Source: Cyanophora paradoxa (Eukaryota > Glaucocystophyceae > Cyanophorales > Cyanophoraceae). From it: a stretch of DNA of 64,000 bases. Shown here piece after piece: positions 1 to 10,324 of this stretch (position 1 is the stretch's first letter; the number at the start of each line of letters is the position of its first letter). Position numbers and translations under genes: made by a program. A model generated the notes under the pieces. That model saw only the letters and a list, made by a program, of their open reading frames with translations, was not told where the DNA came from and made no database searches. The stretch lies in assembly GCA_004431415.1 (NCBI GenBank), contig QPMI01000614.1:1-64000 (forward strand). Direction: 5' to 3'.

Positions 1-2
1 CG

Positions 3-896
3 GAGGCGCGCTGGGACGATGCGGCGTTCAGCGCCGTCTGGGGCGTCGGGGACAACGCGCTCTCGCCCCCCGCCCCGTTCGGCTTCAGCGGGCGGCCCGC
101 GCTGGCGTTCGACGAGCACGGCCTCCCCGAGCTGGCGGACTGGGACGTCCCGGCGCCGGTGCCCGCGCCCTTCCCCCTTCCTCTCCTCCTCGGCCCCTCT
201 CACCGCCTCCTCCAGCCCCCGGCGTCCTCGGCTCCGGCGTCCTCGGCTCCGGCGTCCTCGGCTCCGGCGTCCTTGGCTCCGGCGCCCTCGGCCCCGGCCC
301 TCTGCCCCACCTACGGAGAGAGGTGTGCCCACCGCGCCGATTGCGCCCTCAACGGCTCCCACCTCCTGCCCGCCAAGAAGGCCCGCCTCGGCCTCTTCTC
401 ACCCCACCCTCTCAGCCCGGTGAGTGACTCTGAATCGGAGGGCTCGGAGGCCTATAGCACGCCCCGCGACCCCGACGCCCCGCCCCACAAGGCCGGCGCC
501 TTCGGCTTCTGTAAGTGACGCCCCCACGCAGGCCCTGCCGACGCCGCCCGTCGCCAACCGCGAGCCCCTCGTCCAGGTGAGTGCCCGGGCTGCCGCGAGT
601 GGCGGCTCGAGAACTTCTCGGCTCAGGTCCCCGCCACGCAGCAGGCCCGCGCGATCCCGGCCTCGCCGCCCGTCGTCCCCGTCGCCGTCGCCGTGGAGGG
701 CGGCGTCTTCGACATGGAGCTGGAGCCGGCGCCCTCGCAGGCCTCGCTCGCCTCGGCGCGCTCGGCGGCCCTCGCCACGCAGGGCTCGGCCGCCCCGGGC
801 TCGCCGCCGCCGTCGCAGGCCTCGGCCGTCGCCAACTCGCCGTACGATGACATGCCGCCGGTGCTCAGCCCCGAGGACGACTTCCCGGGCCACTGA
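3..896 (+). CDS. 3' part of an unidentified spliced gene
   Basis: The frame is open from the window edge, so the 5' end is missing. Exons read 3-419, 532-576 and 627-896. Both introns are canonical (GTGAGT donors at 420 and 577, CAG acceptors at 531 and 626) and keep the phase at 0. The protein is rich in Ala, Pro and Ser. It has a short Pro-Ala-Ser-Ser repeat encoded by a 15-bp tandem repeat near 226-290, a Cys/His-containing stretch around 300-360, and an acidic tail ending DDFPGH. I recognise no domain. An acidic, disordered C-terminus would suit a transcriptional regulator, but that is only a guess. A second donor-like GTAAGT at 511 would give a 21-nt intron and break the frame, so it was not used. 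Confidence 0.5.
226..290 (+). repeat. 15-bp coding tandem repeat
   Basis: About four head-to-tail copies of a unit close to GCGTCCTCGGCTCCG lie inside the first exon and encode a Pro-Ala-Ser-Ser-Ala motif. The last copies have drifted (CTTGG, CCCTCGGCC). It is an in-frame minisatellite in a disordered segment. Confidence 0.7.
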
Positions 897-953
897 ACGA
901 CACTGAGACGGTGAGCGCAGGCCCGCCCCGCCCTCCGGCCCCTCTCCGAGCAA

Positions 954-1133
954 ATGGTCCACAACGCCATAGTGGACGCCATGTGGGATAACAGGGGCCG
1001 CCTCCCCCACCCATTCCGCTACGTCTCTATGGCCCTCCGCGGCCTCGCCTTCCCGCCCCCCTGCACCGAGCAGCTCAACCAAATCCTGCGCGGTCTGATT
1101 CATTACAGACTCGCCTACCCGGCCTGGGCCTGA
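954..1133 (+). CDS. 59-residue small ORF, possible viral or host fragment
   Basis: An ATG at 954 opens a 59-codon frame ending in TGA at 1131-1133. The composition is protein-like: it starts MVHNAIVDAMWDN and has a charged, aromatic, balanced body, unlike the low-complexity proteins typical of this genome. It lies between the end of the upstream gene and the broken YqaJ relic. No family is recognised. A canonical GTGAGT follows at 1151, so it could also be an exon of a longer transcript. It may belong to the same inserted segment as its neighbours. Confidence 0.35.
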   Translation: MVHNAIVDAMWDNRGRLPHPFRYVSMALRGLAFPPPCTEQLNQILRGLIHYRLAYPAWA

Positions 1134-1219
1134 GCTACACCAAGCTACGGTGAGTCCGACCAAGAGACGTGTCTGGACCCTCCCTACTTTCTTTATAGAT
1201 TATTGGAAAGGTCCGGACA

Positions 1220-1925
1220 CTAGAGGAGGGCGTACAACTTAAACTCGCGCAGCGCCGCCTGCTCCTCGCTGAGGTTCTCTGACTTCATTCGATCGCTGTA
1301 GGGCTCGGGCGGAGTTCCAGCCTTGACGTGCATCCAAAATAGATGTAAGCACTTCCTCATGAGCTCGATGTACCTCTCGTCCCGTCTGACGTACCACGTT
1401 TGCACGCACAGAGGAGTGAAGCAAAAAAGTTCGGCCCACTCGCGGCCCGTGATGTCCAGAAGTCCTTGCAGTTGAGGCATTATAATAGGTAGGAACTCTA
1501 TCATAAAGTTCGCCCTTGTACGGGCATTTCACCTCTAAAATTCTATCATTTCCTATAAGTCCGTCGGGACTACCGGCGAGGAACGCATTTCTTTATGTTC
1601 GTGCAGTCCAGTATGTTTAATGTCAACGTTATCGTTCAGTGCCTTGTAGATAGAGACCGCGAGGGGCTTCATAGTCATGCCCATAGGTTAGGGCAGGGTT
1701 GTCAAAGTTGTTTTCCTCCGCTATCCCGCTTAGCTCCGCCCACAGGCGGGCCCTGGATTTCCAGGGGTTTATGCCGCACGCAGCCGCAAAATTAGATGCA
1801 GTTAGTTTTTCACGGCGCGCCGCGTCCACGCTGCGCTCCCCTGTTGCAAAGTCTCGCAATTTGTATCGTATGCATAGCGTAGCCTCGCAGTAGCGTTTAG
1901 AATTTCTTGATGTGTGCAATTGCAA
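1220..1925 (-). pseudogene. Broken YqaJ-type viral recombinase/exonuclease
   Basis: YqaJ/lambda-exonuclease family nucleases resect double-stranded DNA ends and are common in bacteriophages and large algal DNA viruses. Pieces of one such protein lie in order on the minus strand in different frames. First come a TASNFAAACGINPWKS-like N-terminal motif and a GHDYEAP acidic motif (about 1840-1650). The catalytic SPDGL ... EVKCP block follows (about 1585-1525), then an MPQLQG ... GREWAELFCFTP helix-strand block ending near 1220. At least three frameshifts separate them; one is an extra A near 1481, between TYY and MPQLQ. Base composition is less GC-rich than the surrounding genes. This looks like a decayed insertion from a DNA virus or a related element. 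Sequencing error is less likely because several breaks are needed. Confidence 0.7.
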
Positions 1926-2304
1926 ATGTCGGATGCAGAGGAAGCGCCCAGGGACGTGATCGCACAGTTCATAGATCAGGTCAAGACCTTAGACGCTGGT
2001 GGTAGAGCAGGCCTCGCGACCGAATCGACAGCGCCAACCCTGGCCGGTGCTAGAGCTGGCCCGGGCAGGGTGGCTAGACACGCATTACAACTCTGGCGGG
2101 GCCCTTTACGTTCGGAGCCACGACGAGGGCAGGATTATCGACGAGTTCAAGCGCATCTGGTTCGCCCTGGGCTCCAAGCTCAGCATACTCTCGACCCTCC
2201 CGGACCACATTCGCATGCAAATCCTCGAGTGGTACGCGAAGGCAAGGGACTCGCAATGGGACGACGTAAATTTGCGCGACCTCTCGCGCTTGCGCTCGCT
2301 GTGA
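1926..2304 (+). pseudogene. Frameshifted ORF next to the YqaJ relic
   Basis: An ATG at 1926 begins MSDAEEAPRDVIAQFIDQ, divergent from and touching the YqaJ relic. After about 25 codons the protein-like signal moves to another frame and continues (GGALYVRSHDEGRIIDEFKR ... LRDLSRLRSL) to a stop at 2304. That implies one frameshift near 1990. The helical, charged composition looks real, but no family is recognised. It is probably another decayed gene of the same inserted element. Confidence 0.4.
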
Positions 2305-2510
2305 CGGCGTATGTCACAAACTATGATTATCACGTCAAAAGCCCCAATTCGAAGTTGAGCCAATTCCGATGAATCTGGTACCCCTGGATGGGAAGAGTAC
2401 CCCGAGTACTCGTGAACAGGGGCCTCAACCCCCCGCGCCAGCCCTGCCAGCCCCGCCCGCCCCACCGATAAACGCCCCCGCCCCGCGTGACGTCAGACGG
2501 ACATACGCGA

Positions 2511-3385
2511 ATGGGAGGAGTGAGCAACGACCCGAAGAACTGGCTACCCGGGAGGCGGGAGATGCGGAAGCGCGCGAGGCTGATGCCCGGCGACAGGTAC
2601 CCCGACCGCGAGTAGGGGTACAGGTATAAATTCTCACCGAGCCGCGAGCATGGCGCGAAACACGCGAGTCCGACGTGCTGTACAACAACGGCGACCTGGA
2701 CGGGGAGATTCGACAGCGGAACGTGGACTTGGAGGATGCGAACGCAGTGCTGGAGGGGAGGCGCACGTCCTCAGGGGGCGGCTCGCCGGCGGAGAACTTC
2801 ATGGAGCGCGTGCTCTACCTTGTGCGCTGGATTAGAGACGAATTCCACGACGAGCGAGAGCTCCCGGACAGGGAGATGATCAGGGCCGCGGGCTTGATGG
2901 TATGACAGAGAACCGAGATCGTACCTGAGGCGCGAACGCAGGGATCTGAACGGCGATTGGGCCGACCTGCAAGCGCTGTGGACGGCCTTTGCGAACCGCA
3001 AGAGCCAGATCTTGCCCTGCCCGCGCAGGTACAGCAGCGTATCATTGATTTCGTAGCCCCCTGGCGCGACGAGTCCCTCCAGCAGCCATTCATGCACCAC
3101 GCTTCCTCTCGGGCTCAGGAGCGCGTTCTTCCACTTGGCCGTGAGCAGCGACCGGTATTTCACACCGCAGAGGATCGTTCACGGCGAATTCGGCATACCC
3201 CCCGAGTGGCTGAATTTTGCCACCGTACCCCCTTCCCCACCCCGCCTCGAAGGCCCCCCTCCCCTACCCCCGAGCAGCGTGAGTCACTCAAGCGTCAGAG
3301 GGAGGTACGCGAATGGATGGACGACACCAGCCACTGGGTACAGGGCGAGGCCGAATTACGCAAGTTCGGAAGGTTCGGGCAGTAA
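2511..3385 (+). pseudogene. Cluster of short degenerate ORF fragments
   Basis: Several short protein-like stretches follow one another in changing frames. They are a 34-codon ORF from ATG 2511, a fragment ending RAAGLMV at 2905 that contains LYNNGDLDGEIRQRN and MERVLYLVRWIRDEFHDERE, and a fragment ending RKFGRFGQ at 3385. Two places (about 2480-2520 and 3270-3320) share a similar sequence encoding (I/V)REW followed by acidic residues, so part of the segment may be an old duplication. On the opposite strand, 2771-3163 is also open and protein-like, and I cannot decide between the strands. No function is assigned. Confidence 0.3.
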
Positions 3386-3897
3386 CAGCGGGGGTACAGC
3401 ATTCAGTTAGAGCCTGAGCATCGTTAGAGGCCGGGAGCCCCCCGAGGGTACACCGGCTGTTACTCCCGCGTCGGTTAGTGCTAGCCCCCCTGTTAGTGCA
3501 GCGTGTACCTGATCGCAATATAACACCCAAACCTCCGCGACGCGTGACTCATGCAACCTCCGAGGGTTAACAATGCATTGACAGCGAAGGGCAAGCTCGA
3601 GAGCTCAACGCTTCACAAAGGCCCACCTATATATATCCAGGTTCTCAAAGTCCCTACGCCCTGACCTAGCATGTGGGGCCTTCGACACAGATTTTCCCGA
3701 GGCGTAGGGGTGGGGCTCGTGAGGGTGGTGTGGACCCGGGGGATGTGGCATCAGGAACAAGTTGATGGAAAAAAAAGCATGAGTATCATTTCGAATCGAT
3801 GAGCAAGAAATTACGAAGGGGAAGAAATCCAACTTCACGCTGTCAATGGAATGGGATCAGATCTGCACTAAGTCCCTGAGTCCTGGAGAGCACAAGC

Positions 3898-4903
3898 CCC
3901 GAGCTCTCGCGGACTGCGCCCCGCGGACATCTGCGGGCGGACATCTCAGAGATAGTTGCGAGAGCCGCCCGGCCGCGCCGCCGCTCACCTGGCCCGAAGA
4001 GCGAGGCCCGCCGGACGAGCCCCGAGCTCTCGATCCGCTTCGGCGCCCTGCGGGCTGCGGGCGCGCGCTACGGAGGGCATCTGCGTGAGGATATATCTCA
4101 GAGATCGTTGCGAGAGCCGTCCGGCCGCGCCGCCGGCTCACCTGGCCCAAAAGACCCGCCGGACGAGCCCCGAGCTCTCGATGCGCTTGGGCGCCCCGCG
4201 GGCTGCGAGCGCGCGCTACGGAGGGCATCTCAGAGATCGTTGCGAGAGCCGTCCGGCCGCGCCGCCGGCTCACCTGGCCCAAAGAGCGAGGCCCGCCGGA
4301 CGAGCCCCGAGCTCTCGATGCGCTTGGGCGCCCCGCGGGCTGCGGGCGCGCGCTACGGAGGGCATCTGCGTGCGGATATCTCAGAGATCGTTGCGAGAGC
4401 CGTCCGGCCGCGCCGCCGGCTCACCTGGCCCAAAGAGCGAGGCCCGCCGGACGAGCCCCGAGCTCTCGATGCGCTTGGGCGCCCCGCGGGCTGCGAGCGC
4501 GCGCCACGGAGGGCATCTGCGGGTGCATATCTCAGAGTCCGTTGCGAGAGCCGGCCGGCCGCGCAGCCAGCTCACCAGGCCCGAAGAGCGAGGCCCGCCA
4601 GACGACCCCCGAGCTGTCGATCCGCTTGGGCGCCCTGCGGGCTGCAAACGCGCGCTACGGAGGGCATCTGCGGGTGCACATCTCAGAGACCGTTGCGAGA
4701 GCCGCCCGGCCGCGCAGCCGGCTCACCTGGCCCAAAGAGCGAGGCCCGCCGGACGAGCCCCGAGCTCTCGATGCGCTTGGGCGCCCCGCGGGCTGCGAGC
4801 GCGCGCTACGGAGGGCATCTGCGGGTGAATATCTCAGAGACCGACGCGAGAGCCATTCGGCCGCGCCGCCGGCTCACCTGGCCCAAAGAGCGAGGTCCGC
4901 CGT
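3898..4903 (+). repeat. 151-bp tandem satellite, about seven units
   Basis: The marker CCCGAGCTCTCG recurs at 3898, 4021, 4169, 4306, 4457, 4608 (variant GAGCTGTCG) and 4759. The last three intervals are exactly 151 bp; the earlier ones are shortened (123, 148 and 137). Each unit also carries GGAGGGCATCTGCG, a GATATCTCAGAGA block and GGCTCACCTGGCCC. The unit is very GC-rich and lacks stops in several frames, which produces long overlapping open frames that are not genes. It is a local minisatellite or small satellite, with no sign of terminal repeats. Confidence 0.9.
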
Positions 4904-6235
4904 CTGTGAAGGAACCCGTGAGACTTCAAGTGAACCTGCCGGGCGGGGCGAGCGCACCATGCACGATGTGAAGAAGACAGTCTTCAAGTGAGCACTTGCC
5001 GTCCGGAGGGCATTGATAGCCCAAGGCAGGGCGAGCTTTTTCAGTTCGCCTGAATCGGACGTCCCACTGCGGCCAGCGCGGTCAGGGCGGCCAGCGCAGA
5101 GCCATCCAAGCAATAGCGTACGTATACATCCTCTGATGCTTCAAGGAGCCGATCGTCTATCCAGGCCGGCCAGCGAGCCAGAGGCGCGCGATGGGAGTGT
5201 TAAAGCTCTGCGCGGTCCGTGAACGCGGCGCAAGACCGCGGCGCGTGAATAAGCGGATCGGGAGGGATGAACGATGTTGCAAGCAGCGGTGCGGGCGCGA
5301 TGTCAGCCGCGGGCGCAGAGCTCGTGGAATTCACCTGAAGGCGCTCTCTCCCGACCGGCGCCCGGTCCCGAAAGGCAACAGAACTGTGCTGCTGCCTCGC
5401 GACTGCGTCTGTTGTGCGCTGCACCTGCAGACTGCGCTTTACGAGCAGCTGTGGGCCCCCGTTGCGTATACCCCCCACGGGTTTTTTTAGATCCGCGGTT
5501 CGAACGTCAACATTAACGCGGCCCGAATTCGAAAGCTAGCGCGAGTCAAGGCCTCGCGCGCAGTCGGGAGTTGAAAAACGCATCCGCGCTCATTTTCGGG
5601 TGCCCGGCGGCGCGCTCCGGCGACATGCATGGACGTCGACTTAACTTGCATGCATATGCACGATGTATGTCCCCGTTCTCGGCAGCCGGGCAAGCTACGG
5701 GCTTGCCGCTAGCTCGAGCGCGTAGCTATATAGAGGAGGCCTTTCCCGGTTGTCTCCAATTTTTGCAACTCGTTCCGGTGGGCAATCCCGGTCGTGGCCA
5801 CAGGGAAACCGATTTGACGAGGCGGCATATGAAGGGGTATATACAAATTGAGCCGTTGGCGAATATTCCAGGACTAGGAATGTAATTGGGGAAGGGAAAA
5901 TCACTTCCCCTGTCCCTGTCCCTTGGGCCCAACCCTACCCAAAATCCCATTTCCCCGACCTCCGCAAAACCCGGGCCGCGCGGTATATCCTGAAAGCGCA
6001 TCTCAAGGGGACCCCGAAACCGTGTCTCCCGGTCCCTTCCGACCAAAGGGTGATCCACGAACAGGCACCAACACCCGGGACAAAAACGGGTCCAGCGAGG
6101 CATATGGAGCAGATATACGGGCCGGACCAGTTCGAGGTCAATGCTTGCATTATGCCCGACATTCCGTACTGCAAGAGCGAGGCCGGGCGCGAGCGCGGTC
6201 GCGTAGGAGGACGCCGCGCGTGCTAGCCAATCGCA
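4904..6235. other. Intergenic region, no gene recognised
   Basis: I see no coding segment I can support. The segment is lower in GC than its surroundings and contains short AT-rich words (TATATAGAGG near 5733, GGTATATACAAATTG near 5837) and a run of T near 5484. Open frames here are short, lack family motifs and overlap on both strands. Confidence 0.4.
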
Positions 6236-7579
6236 TTGGAGAGTGCGAACTTACCCTGCAAAAACCTCTTCGAGTACCCCAGCAAGTCGCGCGGGAAATG
6301 CTGTCGAGCAGCGCGCTGGGAGGACGCCGCGGGCAGCGGTGGCGCGAAGCCACCGCCCGGCATCGCAATTGGAGTCGACATCGAGCCAGCTAGCCAGCCC
6401 TGCGGCCTACCGGGTTGTGGCGGGTCTAGGCGCCAATACGGCGGCAAGTGCCTCCACTGTGCCCAGCATTTCTGCACGAGAGACGCGCTTTACAGTCATG
6501 TGCTGCGATGTAGACATCCGGCGGCAAGCAGCGCAGCCGTGAAAACCCGGGCAGCTGGCGCCCACGCGTTCAGCGAGCGGCCTGAGTGCGGGGACTGTCA
6601 GCAGAAGAGCAAAGCCACCGGCAGCAAAGACGTGTGGGGCTGTGACCTCTGCGCTGCCCACTTCGTGCGCTTCGGCCCGGCGAAGGTGGTGGCACACCAC
6701 GCAACTGCATCCTGTGAAAAGAACAGCTTACGTGGTACGCGGTCATTATGCTTTCGCAGCGTTCGAAACTTACCTTTTCGCTACGTGTATACGCTGTCGC
6801 AGATGAGCCGGAGCTGCAGAGCATCGCTGCGCGCGCGGAAGCCGCGACCGCCGCCTCAGCGCCTGTACACGTCGGTCCGCGAGGCGCACCAAGTGCTCGA
6901 CTTGCGATGCAAGCTCACAGCGCTCAATCGCAGAGCACGGGCAGCCGGCTGCTGCGGGATCGATTCCGCCTGCTGGCAGTCACAACCTCGCCTCGCGGCG
7001 CGGCTGCAATCGCTGCACGGACAAGCAGCTGCAAGCGGCGGCCGGTGCGAACGTCTGGGCTGCGACTACTGCGGCGAGCACTACGTCGGCTACAAACCAT
7101 CGCGCGTACACGCGCATTTCAAGACTTGCAAGAAGCGAGGCACAGCCAGTGCAGGTAAGCCAGGCCAGTGCACAGCTCTCTAGCCTGCGCTGCCGCACAT
7201 CTCATTCCTATACTTTCCTTTGCACAAGAAGAGTCTGGGCAGGCGAATGATGATGGCAGAGGTGAGCACCGATTAGTAATCTGTGCCAAAGCATGCTGCT
7301 CACTCCAATTTTGCAGGCGAGAACACAGTCTCCGATGAAGCGCATAGCCAGAACGGCTTTTGTGCATCTCAGAGTTATGTGAATCATGACCATCGTGATT
7401 CCCTTGTCCCTGAAAACCCTGAATCCCCAAGGGCGGAGAGAAGACCAAGGCCGTGCAGTGACAGTGCAGTCCCGCACGGGGCTGCCAAACTGCAGCCCCC
7501 CCCGCCCATTTTGTGCGAGTCTTGTGCGCGCTGTGAATGCCAAGCCACTGCAGTGCAACAGTCCCGTTCACATGATTAA
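6236..7579 (+). CDS. Three-finger BED-like zinc-finger protein
   Basis: Three C2HC fingers are spaced along the first exon: CLHCAQHF...SHVLRC (about 6455-6520), CDLCAAHF...HHATASC (about 6640-6715) and CDYCGEHY...HFKTC (about 7060-7130). The C-x2-C-x12/14-H-x3-5-C pattern with an aromatic residue resembles BED fingers, which bind DNA and often come from hAT transposases. The gene continues over two small exons: the first exon ends at 7154 (GTAAGC), the second is 7229-7261 (GTGAGC), and the third runs from 7317 to the stop at 7579. All junction phases agree. The tail is Pro-rich with two late Cys pairs. The true start is not resolved: no in-frame ATG lies at the left end, so an upstream exon is likely. 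No transposase core is visible. A DNA-binding role is inferred. Confidence 0.6.
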
Positions 7580-8722
7580 ATTCCCTTCCCCGGACCCAAC
7601 TGACGCGCGCGGCAAGTCAGTGGCTCTTTTATATATAGCTAGTAGCTGTCTGGCTAGCAGTGGGCCACCGGTCGAATCCATGGGCTCAGTCAGATAGGCA
7701 AGTGACGTCGAGAATCGAAATCGAATACCGAAGCTCGAGATCGAAACCTATAAATAGCTATAGCTAGGTCTACTTACCCTACCGCAGTAAGATCAAAAGA
7801 TCAAAGTGCGGGCCGTGCCCGGAGGCTCGCCCGCGGCCGTTCCCGCCACGGACTGGCCGCTAAGGGAGAGGAATGCTGCCCGAGGGGGCCGGAACCCCAA
7901 TGAGCCCCGGACCGGGAGACCGGTACCGTGCCCCATATGCATCCAGCTCGAGCTCACCCTCGTCGAGGCCCGCACCCCGCCCGCCCCGCCCCCTCCCCCG
8001 CCGACCCCGCGGGGTCCGGCAGGTCACCGGGTCTTGTAGAGGGCATGGCCCATGCAGAGGGCTGGCCCATGCAGAGGGCATGGCTTAATAAGGGAGTAGA
8101 AGCCGAGGGCCTAGCGAAGGGCTAGAACCTGAGAATACAAGCCGAAGAGCCGAGCGAGTCGGAAAAGTGGATGGCACAGCTAACAGAACGGGGGAAGAGA
8201 TTCTCAAATGCATGATAATGAATGAGCAGGCAGAGGGGGGAAGGAAATGTCCAACTCGCTAAAGTGCCGGGACGCGACTGGCGCGAGCCCGTCAAAACGT
8301 TGCGAGCTGTTGATAGTATCCGCAGCGTGACAAGACCCAGGGCACAGGAGAGCCGAGAAGTCAATCAGAACTGCGCTTACAACCCCGTCCAATCCATACC
8401 TTATCTGCGCCGCTTAACTTGTAAGTGATGTGCACGGGCACTGCACGCCTCACCCAGAATCACTGAGGCTCTCTGGAAAAGAAATTCGGCGGAAAGAGAA
8501 GGAAAGAAGACTTTGTATTGGAGACTGGCGGCTCGCTTCGGTCGGAAGCCCGGGCTATCGGTCTAAGTGCTGGAGGAGCCCGGCGGCACAAGACAGAACA
8601 CTAGGCGACTGGACGAAGAATCGACTTACGAAGCTTCCATTGTGAACATGTACAAGCAAAGCCCTTAGAAAGAAGGGTCACTGCAGAACCAACTGCCCAC
8701 CTAACGCCCAGGGATGCAATGA
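7580..8722. other. Intergenic region with short tandem words
   Basis: No supportable gene. It holds AT-rich words near 7745-7775 (CCTATAAATAGCTATAGC), a CGAAATCGAATACCGAAGC-like repeat just before, and three imperfect 17-18 bp copies of GGGCATGGCCCATGCAGA around 8041-8086. These could be promoter or UTR material of the flanking genes. Confidence 0.35.
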
Positions 8723-9498
8723 TCACCGGCGACGGCGCGGGGGAGATGTCCTGCGCAGGCAGTGAGTAAAGGGCGGCAAAATAACAGGCGACGCATCTAT
8801 AGAGCATGCAACTGCGGGGAGAAACGCACCGGCGCCGCTGGGTGGTCTTCCGGCGGATGGGGCCCTTGGAGAAGGCCCAGTCAACCTGCACGGTCTGCTC
8901 GAGCAGCGTTGCCCCGTTCATCTCAGATATCGCCGCCTGCGCCTCGTTGAACTTCTCGTACTCGACCAGAGCGTAGCCCTGAGCAGATGCGTGGCCGCAT
9001 GGGCGGGGGTTGGTGAGTACTCGCACGGCGAAGGCGTGGGGACGGGGTTCGCTAGCTGACCTTCACGAAGCCGGTTCTGCGATCGAGGTTGAGGTGAAGG
9101 TTCTTGACCTCGCCGAACTCGGAAAACTTCTCAAAGATGTCATCCTCCTGGGCCTCCTCATGCACGCCAGTTACCATCACGATCCATCCCTCGACAGCTA
9201 ATCAAGCGAAAGAAGAACAACCGGAGAGGCAAGGCGCGAAGACGAAGTCAGCCGAGGAACCATTGCGCGAGGAACAACGGGGCTCACATCGTTGGGGACC
9301 CGGGCCACTGCCGCTATCCGGAATGGACTCGAAGACGCCGCCGCGACCGGCGTACCGCTCCTTCGCCTCGACGTCCATGGCAGAGTTGTTCGCGCCTCGG
9401 CCCTTGATCTTCCGGCCTGCGGCATCGTGTCCGCGGCGAGGTGCCGCCTCCGCACCCTCGTCGAGCATCTCATCTTCCAGCTGCTCGTCGTCCGCCAT
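8723..9498 (-). CDS. RBM8A: Exon-junction complex RNA-binding protein Y14
   Basis: Y14 pairs with Mago in the exon-junction complex, which marks spliced mRNA in the nucleus and supports export and nonsense-mediated decay. Four exons are seen: 9498-9288, 9197-9061, 8978-8830 and 8750-8723, all canonical and in phase, giving 174 residues, the usual length for the family. The N-terminus is acidic, followed by the conserved [17 protein letters not shown] entry into the RRM. The RRM has [10 protein letters not shown] (RNP2/RNP1 region) and [10 protein letters not shown]. The C-terminus is a short RTSPPRRRR tail, matching the RS-like tail of Y14. The ATG at 9498 fits the family start (MADDEQ). Its introns are moderately GC-rich, unlike the C-rich class found further right. 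Confidence 0.95.
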
Positions 9499-9880
9499 GT
9501 TGTCTTGAGTATGACTGTACCCGGGCAAGAATCGTCCCCCTGGGTTTGCCGCGAAAACTTTGCACCTGTCTTAGCTGGAGACGCCCGCGTCTCAACTGCC
9601 CAGGAAGAGAGGATAGAGAAGCGCAACTCAGGTTCGAGCTCGACCGCGAGTGAAGGACGACTGACAAGTTTCAAAAAACCACTTGTCAGCTCGCCCTTCT
9701 CGGCATGCCGGCCTGAGGCGCTTGGTGCAGGCGTTACGTACTCCTGCAGATATCCAATTTCCGCCCGAACATAGACTGAAGCCGTTCGAGGGTCCCTTCA
9801 ACGGACCAACGACACCGGTCAATCGCGTACCCGTCAAATTCAGTGGCTTCCCAATCGAACGCGCCAAGCGCGGGAGCGAC

Positions 9881-10069
9881 TCACGACAGCAGCCAGTGAA
9901 GCCCACCATCTCCGATAGTCACTTCTAGCGTATAGGGCGGATTGCCCGGCGCCGGAGGCTCGTGAAGCTTTTCCCGCTGGCCGAGGTGATGCCAGCGATG
10001 AAGCTCACCGAACGAGACTCCAGCGCTTATCTCGCGAATGTAAGAGTCTCGTGTGAGGTTCTCCGACAT
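9881..10069 (-). CDS. Small ORF of 62 codons, unidentified
   Basis: An ATG at 10069 opens MSENLTRDSYIREISAGV and reads to a TGA at 9883-9881. The composition is balanced and protein-like, with a YTLEVTIGDGG strand-like end. A GTGAGT donor overlaps the stop region (LLS then GTGAGTCGC), so this may be the first exon of a longer gene. It lies between Y14 and the hydrolase gene. No family is recognised. Confidence 0.35.
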   Translation of the reverse strand: MSENLTRDSYIREISAGVSFGELHRWHHLGQREKLHEPPAPGNPPYTLEVTIGDGGLHWLLS

Positions 10070-10324
10070 TCTGCGCCAGTCTAATGCCGGGCGGCAGGTC
10101 AACCCGTCGCCCTCTCCGCAGCCTTCGACCTCCTTCGTCGGGGGCGTCTCCGCGGTCTTTCCGGCCGGTTCCCTTCACTCCTTGAAGCATACTGGAGGTC
10201 AACCGACGATCCGGCGAGCGGACGGGCCGACCCCTGTCTCTGAGCGAGGTGATTCACGCTTTGCTGACCTTGGTGGGAAGATATCCCATCACTTCGGCTG
10301 GTGTTCTGACGCATCGTTTGGGCG

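Noticed and set aside
511-531. 21-nt intron (GTAAGT...CAG)
   Set aside because: It would put the following exon out of frame with the conserved-looking downstream reading. The 112-nt intron starting at 420 keeps phase.
2771-3163. 130-codon minus-strand ORF ending in the degenerate region
   Set aside because: Protein-like in places but overlapped by similarly plausible plus-strand fragments. Without homology I could not call a gene, so it is only mentioned within the degenerate cluster.
3898-4903. CRISPR-like array
   Set aside because: Units are adjacent long repeats of 151 bp with no unique spacers, in a eukaryotic context with no cas genes.
3956-4991. Three overlapping frames of about 90-290 codons in the tandem repeat
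   Set aside because: The 151-bp unit has no stops in several frames and is not a multiple of three. The translations are Arg/Ala/Pro-rich with no domain.
5726-6174. Cys-containing minus-strand ORFs (FCPGCWCLF and similar)
   Set aside because: Short, no conserved spacing, overlapping frames and no splice-consistent continuation.
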